From contig AP018318.1 of the NCBI GenBank assembly GCA_003990705.1, positions 558,001 through 622,000 on the forward strand: a stretch of 64,000 nucleotides of DNA, in the 5' to 3' direction. Origin of the DNA: Nostoc sp. HK-01 (GTDB lineage: Bacteria; Cyanobacteriota; Cyanobacteriia; Cyanobacteriales; Nostocaceae). The notes under the pieces were generated by a model that did no database searches, was not told where the DNA came from, and saw only the letters and a list, made by a program, of their open reading frames with translations. How positions within the stretch are numbered: position 1 is the stretch's first letter; every line of letters begins with the position of its first letter. This document shows, piece after piece, positions 1 to 8,254 of this stretch. Position numbers and translations under genes: made by a program.

Positions 1-125
1 CGATTAACCGTGCTAAAGGGCGTGCGTAAACCGTGGTCTTATCTCCAGAATGTGTTCACCTTAACTATGATGACATAGGCTGAGGAGGAAGAGGAAACAG
101 GGCAGGGTGCAGGGGAGAAACACAA

Positions 126-181
126 ATGACTGTTGACCATTGACCATTGACTATTGACTATTAACCATTGACTTTTGACAC
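126..181. repeat. Degenerate heptamer tandem repeat (STRR-like)
   Basis: About eight 7-bp units of the form TTGACCA/TTGACTA/TTAACCA lie end to end. Short tandemly repeated heptamers of this sort are typical of Nostocales spacers. The array runs into the 3' end of the rexT reading frame on the minus strand and supplies its last codons and its stop. Confidence 0.8.
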
Positions 182-492
182 AAAAACAACGGTTGTGCCG
201 ATCGCAATACTGCTTCTAATAAACCAGGAAACAGCATTTCTAAATCTTCGCGCCGCAATTGATTGATGTGCTGGGTTCCTTCTTTATGAGTCAAGACTAC
301 ACCCGACTCTCTCAAAATCTTAAAGTGGTTGGACATGGTAGACTTGGCGATCGCAAAATCAAAATCGGCACAGCATTGCTCCCCTTTGGTTGCTAACAAC
401 CGCACAATCTCTAGCCGCACTGGGTCGCCTAACGCATACAATACCGCTGATAGTGATATATCTTTTTTGTCTGGGTGATATAAAAATCTCAT
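151..492 (-). CDS. rexT: ArsR-family redox repressor, RexT type
   Basis: This 113-residue winged-helix regulator of the ArsR/SmtB family has its recognition helix around 'AKSTMSNHFKILRESGVV'. I chose the ATG at 492 over an upstream in-frame start at 570, which would run through the operator and nearly reach trxA. With this start the vicinal cysteines fall at residues 40 and 41. In Anabaena PCC 7120, RexT represses trxA2 and is inactivated by H2O2 through its cysteines. Here too the gene diverges from a thioredoxin gene across 80 bp that hold a perfect inverted repeat. The RexT identity rests on that arrangement plus the Cys pair. The C-terminal KSMVNSQ tail is encoded by heptamer repeats and is probably dispensable. 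Confidence 0.82.
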   Translation of the reverse strand: MRFLYHPDKKDISLSAVLYALGDPVRLEIVRLLATKGEQCCADFDFAIAKSTMSNHFKILRESGVVLTHKEGTQHINQLRREDLEMLFPGLLEAVLRSAQPLFLCQKSMVNSQ

Positions 493-527
493 ACTTGTAT
501 TATCTCTTGAACTAGCGTATATTTTAA

Positions 528-548
528 TTATTCGATAAAATCGAATAA
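528..548. promoter_or_regulatory. Perfect inverted repeat, probable RexT operator
   Basis: The arms TTATTCGAT and ATCGAATAA (9 bp each, no mismatch) are separated by AAA. The repeat lies between the divergent rexT and trxA starts, ending 24 bp before the trxA ATG. ArsR-family dimers bind such AT-rich imperfect or perfect palindromes. A role in repressing trxA and possibly rexT itself is inferred. Confidence 0.75.
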
Positions 549-572
549 ACGAATTAAAACAGGAAGGCAACT

Positions 573-905
573 ATGTCATCTGTTACAAATGTCACAGAAG
601 CCACTTTCAAGCCAGAAGTTTTAGACAGTGAGGTACCAGTTTTAGTAGATTTTTGGGCCCCTTGGTGCGGCCCTTGTCGAATGGTCGGGCCAGTTGTTGA
701 TGAAGTTGCCACCGAATACGAAGGACAGGTAAAAGTAGTGAAGGTGAACACAGATCAAAATCCCACTGTCGCCAGCCATTACGGAATTCGCACTATACCT
801 ACACTTATGATATTTAAGGGTGGGCGACAAGTGGATACGGTTGTCGGTGCAGTGCCAAAATCTACATTAACTAAGACTTTAGCACAGCATATTTCACAGC
901 AGTAA
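573..905 (+). CDS. trxA2: Thioredoxin (TrxA2 type)
   Basis: A 110-residue cytosolic dithiol-disulfide oxidoreductase with the classical active site WCGPC (Cys32 and Cys35) and the cis-Pro region 'RTIPTLMIF'. It receives electrons from a thioredoxin reductase and reduces target proteins such as peroxiredoxins. The ATG is preceded by an AGGAAGG ribosome binding site. It diverges from the rexT-type repressor with a palindrome in the spacer, so its expression is probably induced by peroxide as shown for trxA2 of Anabaena PCC 7120. A GC-rich hairpin follows the stop. The TrxA2 subclass is assigned from context; thioredoxin itself is certain. Confidence 0.93.
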   Translation: MSSVTNVTEATFKPEVLDSEVPVLVDFWAPWCGPCRMVGPVVDEVATEYEGQVKVVKVNTDQNPTVASHYGIRTIPTLMIFKGGRQVDTVVGAVPKSTLTKTLAQHISQQ

Positions 906-912
906 TAGCTAT

Positions 913-932
913 GGGTGGGCATTTGCTCACCC
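913..932 (+). terminator. Hairpin after trxA2
   Basis: GGGTGGGC and GCTCACCC can form an 8-bp stem (one G-T pair) with an ATTT loop, 8 bp past the trxA stop. There is no clear U-tract, so it may act as an RNA-stabilising or weak termination hairpin. Confidence 0.5.
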
Positions 933-1063
933 AGAAGCTTAAACAAGCTAGTTGAAAATTATACTAAACTCAGGCAGGAGGCAGAAGGTAAACACATTAC
1001 TGTTTCTGTCCTCATTTGAATGCTCTTGGCTATATAGCAGTCCTAAATCATTTGAGAAAAGAT

Positions 1064-1858
1064 ATGGACTTGAAATTAGAAAATAAATCGGCCTTAATTA
1101 GTGGTTCGACCACAGGTATTGGTTTGGCGATTGCCCAAACTTTAGCGCAAGAAGGTGCATCAGTAATTGTCAATGGTCGCACAGAACAACGAGTTACCCA
1201 AGCAGTTGATAAAATCAAACGTACCAATCCTGACGCGAAAGTTACTGGAATTGTTGCTGATTTAGCGACCAAAGCAGGCATTGAGCAAATTGTTACCCAG
1301 GTTCCGCAAGTTGATATTCTCATCAACAATCTGGGAATCTACGAGCCGAAAGGATTTTTCGAGATTACTGACGAAGATTGGCTGCATATATTGGAAGTGA
1401 ACTTACTTAGCGGAGTTCGTTTGAGTCGCAAATATCTACAAAAGATGCTAGAGCAAAACTGGGGACGAGTAATTTTTATCTCCAGTGAATCAGGTTTTCA
1501 AATCCCCGTAGAAATGATTCACTACGGTGTGACTAAAACTGCTCAAATTTCCCTAGCACGCGGTTTAGCAGAAATGACTGTCGGTACAGCAGTTACAGTC
1601 AACTCTGTCTTACCAGGGCCAACCCGTTCCGAAGGCGTTGAAGAATTTATCACCCAGATGGGAAAAGAAAAGGGAATCAGCGCCAGGGAAGTTGAGGCGG
1701 AATTTTTTCAAAAAGTACGTCCAAGTTCTCTTATCCAACGCTTTGCAACTAACGAAGAAGTCGCCACACTTGTCGCTTATCTTTCCAGTCCCCTTGCTTC
1801 TGCAACTAATGGTGCGGCTGTGCGGGTTGATGGCGGCGTAATTCGCTCGATTATTTAG
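1064..1858 (+). CDS. Short-chain dehydrogenase/reductase (classical SDR)
   Basis: A 264-residue NAD(P)-dependent oxidoreductase with a Rossmann fold. The cofactor loop is G14-S-T-T-G18-I-G20 and the structural motif is 'INNLG'. Catalytic residues are Ser140/141, Tyr154 and Lys158 (YGVTK). I chose ATG 1064 because a TTG start at 1016 would translate a dispersed spacer repeat ('tagcagtcctaaatcattt'). The substrate is unknown; length and motifs fit the FabG/glucose-dehydrogenase-like classical SDRs. It sits downstream of trxA2 and upstream of a nitroreductase on the same strand, but with spacers of 158 and 212 bp, so co-transcription is uncertain. Confidence 0.88.
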   Translation: MDLKLENKSALISGSTTGIGLAIAQTLAQEGASVIVNGRTEQRVTQAVDKIKRTNPDAKVTGIVADLATKAGIEQIVTQVPQVDILINNLGIYEPKGFFEITDEDWLHILEVNLLSGVRLSRKYLQKMLEQNWGRVIFISSESGFQIPVEMIHYGVTKTAQISLARGLAEMTVGTAVTVNSVLPGPTRSEGVEEFITQMGKEKGISAREVEAEFFQKVRPSSLIQRFATNEEVATLVAYLSSPLASATNGAAVRVDGGVIRSII

Positions 1859-2070
1859 TGCTGAGTAATATAGCAGGCGAGAGGTAACAGGTGACGGAGT
1901 TAAAAGTCTTTTGATGTCTCATTTTGATCATTTACCGATGTCCTACTCCTGCTTTCTCTAAACGATAAGTGTTCACATCGAATAGCCAAATATTTATCAA
2001 TAGTTAAATCTGCTAGTCAACAGGTAGCCAAATATATAATGCCTGTAACCTACCTTTCAGGGGAAATCTC

Positions 2071-2736
2071 ATGAATCCAATTACTCAAACAAAAGCTCTT
2101 GATGTACCTACCGCTATTCTTCAGCGTCGTTCTATCAAAACTTTTAAAACAGACCCCATCGAGCCAGAATTACTCAAACAACTAGTAGAGTTAACTGTAG
2201 CAGCACCCAGCAGCTTTAACATCCAAGACTGGCGGATTATTCTGATTCAAGATGAGGCGCAAAAAGCAGCCTTAGCCGCAGCCTCCTGGAATCAAAAGCA
2301 AGTTATCGAAGCACCGGTAACTTTTGTATTCGCAGCTGATTTTACAGCTGGTGAAAAAGATTTGACTCCAATTTTAGACCAGGGATTGCAAACTGGCGCT
2401 TGGAATGAAGGTACAGTCAACTACTTTAGAAATTCCATTCCCCAATTCCAAGCAGGTTTAGGAGACAAACGCCGGGAATATGCCATCAAAGATGCCATTA
2501 TTGCTTCTACCCATTTAGTATTAGCAGCCGAAAGCTTGGGGTTATCCACCTGCTTTATGAATGGCTGGATTGAAGACAAAGTTAAAGAAGTAATTGGTGC
2601 AACAGATGATCCAAATTTAGCGATCGCTGTTATCGTTCCTGTAGGTTATGCCGCCGAACCACGCTTAAATCCCGGCCGCTTACCATTTTCTTACAACGTA
2701 TTTGTAGATAAAGTCGGTAATCCATACCAAGGTTAA
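2071..2736 (+). CDS. Nitroreductase-family flavoprotein
   Basis: A 221-residue FMN-dependent NAD(P)H oxidoreductase of the nitroreductase fold. Visible marks are the N-terminal RRSIK(T)F motif that contacts the FMN phosphate, the 'APSSFNIQDWR' segment, and the C-terminal glycine/proline region 'IVPVGYAAEP'. Such enzymes reduce quinones, nitro compounds or flavins; the substrate cannot be read from sequence. The ATG at 2071 has AGGGG eight or nine bases upstream. It belongs to a run of redox genes (thioredoxin, SDR, GST) on one strand, which suggests a stress or detoxification role. Heptamer repeats AGTATGA follow the stop. Confidence 0.87.
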   Translation: MNPITQTKALDVPTAILQRRSIKTFKTDPIEPELLKQLVELTVAAPSSFNIQDWRIILIQDEAQKAALAAASWNQKQVIEAPVTFVFAADFTAGEKDLTPILDQGLQTGAWNEGTVNYFRNSIPQFQAGLGDKRREYAIKDAIIASTHLVLAAESLGLSTCFMNGWIEDKVKEVIGATDDPNLAIAVIVPVGYAAEPRLNPGRLPFSYNVFVDKVGNPYQG

Positions 2737-2744
2737 AAATTAAA

Positions 2745-2772
2745 AGTATGAAGTGTGAAGTATGAAGTATGA
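2745..2772. repeat. Heptamer tandem repeat
   Basis: Four 7-bp units (AGTATGA, AGTGTGA, AGTATGA, AGTATGA) lie just after the nitroreductase stop. Related units occur at 24598-24625. Confidence 0.75.
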
Positions 2773-2821
2773 AATTCCATATTTCTGATTTCATACGATG
2801 TGCAACTTATTCTTAAAACCC

Positions 2822-3053
2822 CTCTCCAAACCTCTCTCCGTTTCGGGGCTACCGTTTACACACAAATCATCCGATCCCCCTAAATCCCCCTTTTGAAGGG
2901 GGACTTAAGAAAAATTCCCCCCTTTTTAAGGGGGGTTAGGGGGGATCGAAAGGCTACTAGGCAACTTTATAAGACTTGTGTGTACACCGTAGCCGTTTTG
3001 GAGAGAGGCTTTGAATCTTACTCCCCTTCCCTGGTAGGGAAGGGGTTAGGGGT
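2822..3053. repeat. Fold-back spacer element with nested hairpins
   Basis: This 376-bp gene-free spacer is mostly an imperfect palindrome. The left part (about 2827-2880) has segments complementary to the right part (about 2935-3013): cctctctcc pairs with ggagagagg, and the ctacc...acacacaa segment pairs with ttgtgtgt...gtag. Within it are runs of CCCCC/GGGGG forming inner stems, and at 3023-3045 a perfect 10-bp stem CCCCTTCCCT/AGGGAAGGGG with a GGT loop. It resembles dispersed non-coding repeats of cyanobacteria. An ORF running through it (2893-3120) is judged not real. Confidence 0.7.
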
Positions 3054-3112
3054 TAGGTTTGAAAGAAAGTTGCATATTGCTCCAATGACCAATAACCCAG
3101 GAGATTCAAATC

Positions 3113-3811
3113 ATGATTGAGCTTTACTATTGGACAACGCCCAACGGTCATAAAATCACGATGTTTCTGGAAGAGGCTGAATTACCTTACAAAATTGTGC
3201 CTATTAATATTGGCGCAGGAGAGCAATTTCAACCAGACTTTCTCAAGATTTCTCCTAACAATCGTATCCCGGCGATCGTTGACCATGAACCAGTAGGTGG
3301 GGGTGCGCCAGTCTCAGTTTTTGAATCTGGAGCAATTTTGTTGTATTTAGCCGAAAAAACCGGGAAATTAATTCCTGCTGAACTCAGAAAACGGGTAGAA
3401 GTACTGCAATGGTTGTTTTGGCAAATGGGGGGTTTGGGGCCAATGGCGGGACAGAATCACCACTTTAGCAACTATGCTCCTGAAAAAATTGAATATGCAA
3501 TTAACCGCTATGTCAACGAAACGGGGCGCTTATATGCAGTATTAAACAAGCAACTGACAAATAGAGAATTCATTGCTGGTGATTATTCTATTGCAGATAT
3601 CGCCGCTTATCCTTGGATTGTGCCTTATGAACGCCAAGGTCAAAAATTAGAAGATTTTCCCAATATTCAGCGCTGGTTTGAAGCAATTAAAGCTCGTCCT
3701 GCAACAATTCGGGCCTACGAGAAAGCCGAAGCATTCAAAAATCAAGCTTTAGATGTGGAAAAATCTCGAAATTTGTTGTTTAACCAATCAGCAAATACAG
3801 TTACACATTAA
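3113..3811 (+). CDS. Glutathione S-transferase family protein (Nu/YfcG-like)
   Basis: A 232-residue protein with an N-terminal thioredoxin-like GST domain and a C-terminal helical domain. Typical features are 'YYWTTPNGHKITMFLEEAEL', the cis-Pro segment 'NNRIPAIVD', the glutathione-binding 'FESGAILLYLAEKTG' and the C-terminal N-cap motif 'YSIADIAAYPW'. The T-P-N-G pattern near the N terminus is that of the Nu class (E. coli YfcG/YghU), which reduce disulfides or peroxides with glutathione. Cytoplasmic. A GGAG ribosome binding site precedes the ATG. An MFS exporter follows on the same strand after a strong hairpin. Confidence 0.9.
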   Translation: MIELYYWTTPNGHKITMFLEEAELPYKIVPINIGAGEQFQPDFLKISPNNRIPAIVDHEPVGGGAPVSVFESGAILLYLAEKTGKLIPAELRKRVEVLQWLFWQMGGLGPMAGQNHHFSNYAPEKIEYAINRYVNETGRLYAVLNKQLTNREFIAGDYSIADIAAYPWIVPYERQGQKLEDFPNIQRWFEAIKARPATIRAYEKAEAFKNQALDVEKSRNLLFNQSANTVTH

Positions 3812-3877
3812 ATCTTTATGAAATCGCTGAGTAGTTTTGAATACAAAATTAATGTAAGTGCGAAGGATTGAAAAACC

Positions 3878-3920
3878 CCTCTCCACACCTCTACCTGATT
3901 CGGGTAGAGGTGTGGAGAGG
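3878..3920. terminator. Perfect 18-bp stem hairpin
   Basis: CCTCTCCACACCTCTACC (3878-3895) pairs exactly with its complement at 3903-3920 around a 7-nt loop. It lies between the GST and MFS genes. Its sequence resembles the arms of the fold-back element at 2822-3053, so it may be a repeat family member rather than a dedicated terminator. Confidence 0.65.
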
Positions 3921-3966
3921 TTTATCTAACTCACTTGACTCAGCACTTTTTACACAGGAGAACTAA

Positions 3967-5169
3967 GTGGGTAGGTTAGCAATAGGGCAAACAGGTAAGA
4001 CACCTGTCTCTTTAGGGCTGTTGGGTGCGGCTGCTTTTATGGTGATTGCCGATGTGCGGGTGATTGATCCATTACTGCATATTATTGCTAACGAATTTCA
4101 TGTTGGTGTTGGTAGTGCGGCGGTAATTGTCTCAGCGTATACAATTCCCTATGGATTATTTCAGCTAGTTTACGGCCCGTTGGGCGATCGCATCGGTAAA
4201 TTAAAAGTCATTACCGCCGCCTTAACAGCCTTTGCCGTAGGTACAGCCCTTTGTGCGTTTGTATCCAATATTGCCCTACTTACCTTACTGCGGTTTCTTA
4301 CAGGAATGTTTGCCGCCGGGATTATCCCTGTCACCCTAGCTTATATCGGTGATAATTTCCCATATACAGAACGTCAAGCCGCCATTGGTAAATATTTAAG
4401 TGCGCTGGTACTTGGCCAAATTCTGGGCGGTAGTTTGGGCGGGATATTTGGGGAGTATATTAGCTGGCGCGATATCTTTTTAGTGTTTGGGATTGTTTCT
4501 TTAGCGATCGCTGGTTTACTATGGCGGGGAACGCGTCATTTTAAAGATGGCAATCGTTCTACAGAGCGATTCAGTCTGGCAACATTTAAGCCATATTACC
4601 AATTACTAACTCAACCAACTGCCCGAACGGTGATTATCGCGGTATTTATTGAAGGCTTTTGCTTGATGGGCGCATTTGCCTACATTGGTGCATTTCTCCG
4701 CGATAGATACGGCTTACCTTATGTAACCATTGGGTTTATGTTAAGTAGTTTTGGTTTGGGTGGATTAATTTATAGCCGCAGCGTTAAGTGGTTAGTGCAG
4801 CGGCTAGGTGAAATTGGACTGATGGGAGTTGGTGGCTGGTTAATGTGCGTTTGCTTTTTAGCGATCGCATTACTGCACAATTGGTTATTATTTATTCCCT
4901 TTAGCACCCTAATGGGATTGGCTTTTTATATGATGCACAGCACCCTGCAAACCCAAGCCACCGAACTTACACCAGAAGCGCGGGGTACAGCAGTCTCGTT
5001 ATTTGCTTTTAACTTATTTATTGGTCAGGGAATTGGTGCAGCCGTATTTGGGAGAGTGGTAGATAATTTTGGCTATGTACCTTGTTTTATAATTGCCGGA
5101 ATTACCCTTGCCATACTCGCAACTTGGTTATTTAAAAAAGGCAAACAGGAAGAAGCGGCTAGAGGTTAG
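3967..5169 (+). CDS. MFS transporter (DHA1/Bcr-like drug exporter type)
   Basis: A 400-residue inner-membrane secondary transporter with about 12 hydrophobic helices. The motif 'YGPLGDRIGKLKV' between helices 2 and 3 is the MFS A-motif (G-x-x-x-D-R). The GTG at 3967 is favoured by an AGGAG ribosome binding site 6 bases upstream. It most resembles proton-driven efflux permeases for drugs or arabinose-like sugars; the substrate is not evident. It follows the redox/GST genes and may export conjugates or toxic compounds, but that is inferred from position only. Confidence 0.87.
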   Translation: MGRLAIGQTGKTPVSLGLLGAAAFMVIADVRVIDPLLHIIANEFHVGVGSAAVIVSAYTIPYGLFQLVYGPLGDRIGKLKVITAALTAFAVGTALCAFVSNIALLTLLRFLTGMFAAGIIPVTLAYIGDNFPYTERQAAIGKYLSALVLGQILGGSLGGIFGEYISWRDIFLVFGIVSLAIAGLLWRGTRHFKDGNRSTERFSLATFKPYYQLLTQPTARTVIIAVFIEGFCLMGAFAYIGAFLRDRYGLPYVTIGFMLSSFGLGGLIYSRSVKWLVQRLGEIGLMGVGGWLMCVCFLAIALLHNWLLFIPFSTLMGLAFYMMHSTLQTQATELTPEARGTAVSLFAFNLFIGQGIGAAVFGRVVDNFGYVPCFIIAGITLAILATWLFKKGKQEEAARG

Positions 5170-5179
5170 AGACTAGGGA

Positions 5180-6082
5180 TTAGTATTTCAACTCAGTATG
5201 TCGCGTAGCAACACACATCAACGATAGGGCTGCTTGTGATGAATTAGGATTAATCCCTGACAATAATTGAGCAAAGCGATACTTCAATTCAGACTGGCCA
5301 TAATTACCCTGAAAAGTTTCTGTACCCAGCTGATGGTTGTGAGGATAAGTTTTCACACTAAAGCCAAGTGGCTCCAGAATAGTGTGAAAAAGTTCTGATG
5401 TGACTCCATCTCCCGGTCGATGATGAACCTCAGTTGCTAATCCCCAGGTTTGTTCTGCGGCTGAAGCGTGTCCACCTCGTTTAATTAGCCGATAAAGTCC
5501 CAGACGCAACTGCCATAACCACATCCCTAACCCTTGGAAATTCCAAGCACTGCGATGAGGGTCGTGATCTGTGATTAATATCCCACCAGGACGAACTAAA
5601 CGTGCTGCTTCTGCTAAAACTACATCCATTTGATCACAATGATGTAATGTCGCATTTACTGCCACAATATCAGCAAAAGCAGAAATAAAAGGAAGATTGT
5701 GAGCATCTGCTAATACAGGTGTATAGCCAAGACTTTGCGCCATTTCCAGTCCGCCATAACTCACATCTACGCCAATTAGTAATTTCGGCTTTCCACCCAG
5801 TGTGGCAAAGACATTACCAGGGCCACAACCGATATCTACCACAATTTTGTTATCCCAACTACCTGTAGCTGCTTGCCAGCGAGACTTAAATATATCGTTA
5901 CGATGACAAGCTTCAAAGTAGTTTTTTGCCCATTCTGGATGCCCAAAATAATAGCTATTGGCTTCAATTGCTAAGGTTTTTTGGGAGATGGGATAAGTTA
6001 AAATGCTTTGTGCATCTAAGTCAGCATTAATATGAGATGCCAGGTAAGGTTTGAGGGTGGAATATTCAACAGCTTTGATCAC
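5180..6082 (-). CDS. Class I SAM-dependent methyltransferase
   Basis: About 300 residues. The Rossmann SAM-binding site is seen as motif I 'VVDIGCGPGNVFATLG', an acidic residue at 'LLIGVDVS', and the post-motif 'ADIVAVNATLHHCDQMDVVLAEAARLVRPGGIL'. These are Methyltransf_11/UbiE-like features for a small-molecule or lipid substrate. The start is the GTG at 6082 because AAGGAGG lies seven or eight bases upstream; an in-frame start at 6127 has no such site. It converges with the MFS gene 10 bp away. Function beyond methyl transfer is unknown. Confidence 0.83.
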   Translation of the reverse strand: MIKAVEYSTLKPYLASHINADLDAQSILTYPISQKTLAIEANSYYFGHPEWAKNYFEACHRNDIFKSRWQAATGSWDNKIVVDIGCGPGNVFATLGGKPKLLIGVDVSYGGLEMAQSLGYTPVLADAHNLPFISAFADIVAVNATLHHCDQMDVVLAEAARLVRPGGILITDHDPHRSAWNFQGLGMWLWQLRLGLYRLIKRGGHASAAEQTWGLATEVHHRPGDGVTSELFHTILEPLGFSVKTYPHNHQLGTETFQGNYGQSELKYRFAQLLSGINPNSSQAALSLMCVATRHTELKY

Positions 6083-6535
6083 TATTACCTCCTTTTTGAT
6101 TAATAAACTGGGAAAATTAGTAAGCAAAAACTTAGCCGAGCTATTTATTGAACTGTAGTTTTTGTATTCTGCACAATCTGATTTACCTGGGCTGAACGCT
6201 GAATTTTAAGTTGTTGATATTACTTACTTCTTTTCACTTAAACTATCCTGTTTTTTCTACGTAGTCTTCCGTAAAATCTCGCAATTATCAGTTTTCATTA
6301 TTTCTGCTGAAGGTTCATGAATTTAAGACTGAGGATTTTTAAAATTAAACAAAGTTGAGGAAAAGTACGTGTTTTAATTTGATGATAAATCTTATAAATT
6401 TTTTGGGTTAATGCGTGTAAATTCGTGAAGATTAGAAATTTTGCAATTTCATGAGATGCACTTATCTGGGAAAATAACTTAAAGCAGATTTTCAGTTTTT
6501 GAAGCTGCTGTAAACCAAATTATGATGAATTAGTA
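6083..6535. other. AT-rich divergent spacer, no gene
   Basis: This is the promoter region between a minus-strand methyltransferase and a plus-strand hydrolase. I see no ORF, repeat or clear hairpin in it. Confidence 0.7.
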
Positions 6536-7333
6536 ATGCCCAAAGTTCACGTTAACGAAATTGACATATTTTATGAAGTTAAAGGTAGTGGCGAACCTTT
6601 GTTATTGATTGCTGGTTTTATGTGCGATCGCTCTTATTGGTCGCTATTATTACCACGTTTAGTTTCGCACTATCAAGTTATTCGTTTTGATAATCGAGGT
6701 ATTGGGCAAAGTTCTATTCCCAAAAGTCCTTATAGCACTCAGCAAATGGCCACAGATGCCGCTGCACTACTGGATGTTTTAGGTGTAAAGCAAGCACACA
6801 TCATAGGTCATTCAATGGGTGGTCAAATTGCCCAAGAATTAGCATTATTGTATCCTGAAAAAATCAAGAGTTTAGTTTTACTTGCTTCTTTAGCTAAAGG
6901 TAATGAGCGATTTAATCAAATAGTTGAAAGCTGGGGTGATGTTGGTACAAAAATAGACTTAAAACTATATGAGAAACTCATATTGCCTTGGATATTTACT
7001 GATAATTTTTATGCTATACCAGAAATGGTAGACCAACTAATTGAATGGGTAATTAACTATCCTTCTGCACCTACAGCAAATGGAATATACCATCAAAGCC
7101 GAGCAATTATTAACCATGACACAACCGATAGAATGCAAAATATTCATTGTCCAACTCTAGTCATGGTCGGTAAACAAGATATACTCACTCCCGTAACATT
7201 TTCTCAAAAACTTGCTCAAAATATTCCTCTAGCTGAAATGCAAGTAATTGAAGATGGCGGTCATGGTTTTTTGATTGAATCAACAGAAGTAGTTACTCAA
7301 GCTATACTGAAGTTTTTAGCAAAATTTCAGTAA
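6536..7333 (+). CDS. Alpha/beta hydrolase
   Basis: A 265-residue single-domain alpha/beta hydrolase. It shows the oxyanion region 'LLIAGF', the 'DNRGIGQS' loop, the nucleophile elbow G-H-S93-M-G-G, a likely acid Asp in 'VGKQDILTP' and the catalytic His in 'GGHGFLIES'. The full triad suggests an active esterase, lipase or C-C hydrolase of the 3-oxoadipate enol-lactonase/BioH-like group; the substrate is unknown. A methyltransferase follows 70 bp downstream on the same strand and may be co-transcribed. Confidence 0.87.
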   Translation: MPKVHVNEIDIFYEVKGSGEPLLLIAGFMCDRSYWSLLLPRLVSHYQVIRFDNRGIGQSSIPKSPYSTQQMATDAAALLDVLGVKQAHIIGHSMGGQIAQELALLYPEKIKSLVLLASLAKGNERFNQIVESWGDVGTKIDLKLYEKLILPWIFTDNFYAIPEMVDQLIEWVINYPSAPTANGIYHQSRAIINHDTTDRMQNIHCPTLVMVGKQDILTPVTFSQKLAQNIPLAEMQVIEDGGHGFLIESTEVVTQAILKFLAKFQ

Positions 7334-7403
7334 TTAGTTGAATTGATTACTATATACTGAATAATTTAAATTGCTGATTGTATTATTACTATTGGTGGGA
7401 AGT

Positions 7404-8228
7404 ATGGAAAACTTCAAACAAACAATTGCTAGTTTCTCAAATAAAGACCTGGAAATACGAAAAAACTGGTATTCTCCAGCAGCAGAAGCTTATAACAAAG
7501 CCAGACCTCGCTATCCACAAAATTTTATTGAACAAGTTATTAAGGCTGCTCAATTATCTCCAGATGCCAAAATTTTAGAAGTAGGATGTGGCCCTGGAAC
7601 AGCAACAACTTCATTTGCTCAATTAGGTTATTCAATGCTCTGTTTAGAACCAAATCCAGATTTTTTTGAGTTAGCTAAACAAAATTGTCAACTTTATCCA
7701 AATGTGGAAATTCAAAACTCATCTTTTGAAGAATGGAATTTGCAACCTGAGCAGTTTGATGCTGTTTTAGCTGCAAGTTCCTTTCACTGGATACCAGCAG
7801 AAGTAGGATATCCCAAGGCTGCAAATACTTTAAAAGATAATGGTCATTTACTTTTATTCTGGAATAAAGAATTACAACCTAGTTATGCAGTTTACCAAAG
7901 ATTATCTGAAGTTTATCAAAAACATGCTCCATCTCTTGACCGTTATGAAAGTTGGGAAACTCAACAAGAAATATTCAAGGGATTCGGGAGTATAGTGATT
8001 GATTCGGGAAAATTTAAAGATATACAATTTGGGGAAGTTACTTCTGATGTAGTGTATAGTACCGATGAATATTTAGCCCTACTAAATACCTATTCACCAT
8101 ATATACAATTAGATGCAGACACCAAAAAAACCTTATTTGCTGAATTAACTCAACTAATAAATAATGACTTTGGTGGTAGTCTGCAACTTTCATATATCTC
8201 AGCTTTTCATATTTGCAAAAAAAATTAA
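7404..8228 (+). CDS. Class I SAM-dependent methyltransferase
   Basis: A 274-residue cytosolic methyltransferase. Motif I is 'ILEVGCGPGTATTSFAQLG', the acidic end of beta 2 is 'LCLEPN', and the active-site stretch is 'FDAVLAASSFHWI'. This resembles the Methyltransf_11/25 proteins annotated as trans-aconitate or UbiE-like. I chose ATG 7404 (GGTGGGA ribosome binding site close upstream) over a TTG at 7371 that adds a hydrophobic run of 11 residues. Substrate unknown. It pairs with the preceding hydrolase. Confidence 0.85.
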   Translation: MENFKQTIASFSNKDLEIRKNWYSPAAEAYNKARPRYPQNFIEQVIKAAQLSPDAKILEVGCGPGTATTSFAQLGYSMLCLEPNPDFFELAKQNCQLYPNVEIQNSSFEEWNLQPEQFDAVLAASSFHWIPAEVGYPKAANTLKDNGHLLLFWNKELQPSYAVYQRLSEVYQKHAPSLDRYESWETQQEIFKGFGSIVIDSGKFKDIQFGEVTSDVVYSTDEYLALLNTYSPYIQLDADTKKTLFAELTQLINNDFGGSLQLSYISAFHICKKN

Positions 8229-8254
8229 AATTGCGTTTAGCTTGGTTTTTGCTC

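Noticed and set aside
2893-3120. 75-codon plus-strand ORF before the GST gene
   Set aside because: It runs through the fold-back repeat, has no ribosome binding site and no protein-like features, and overlaps the GST start.
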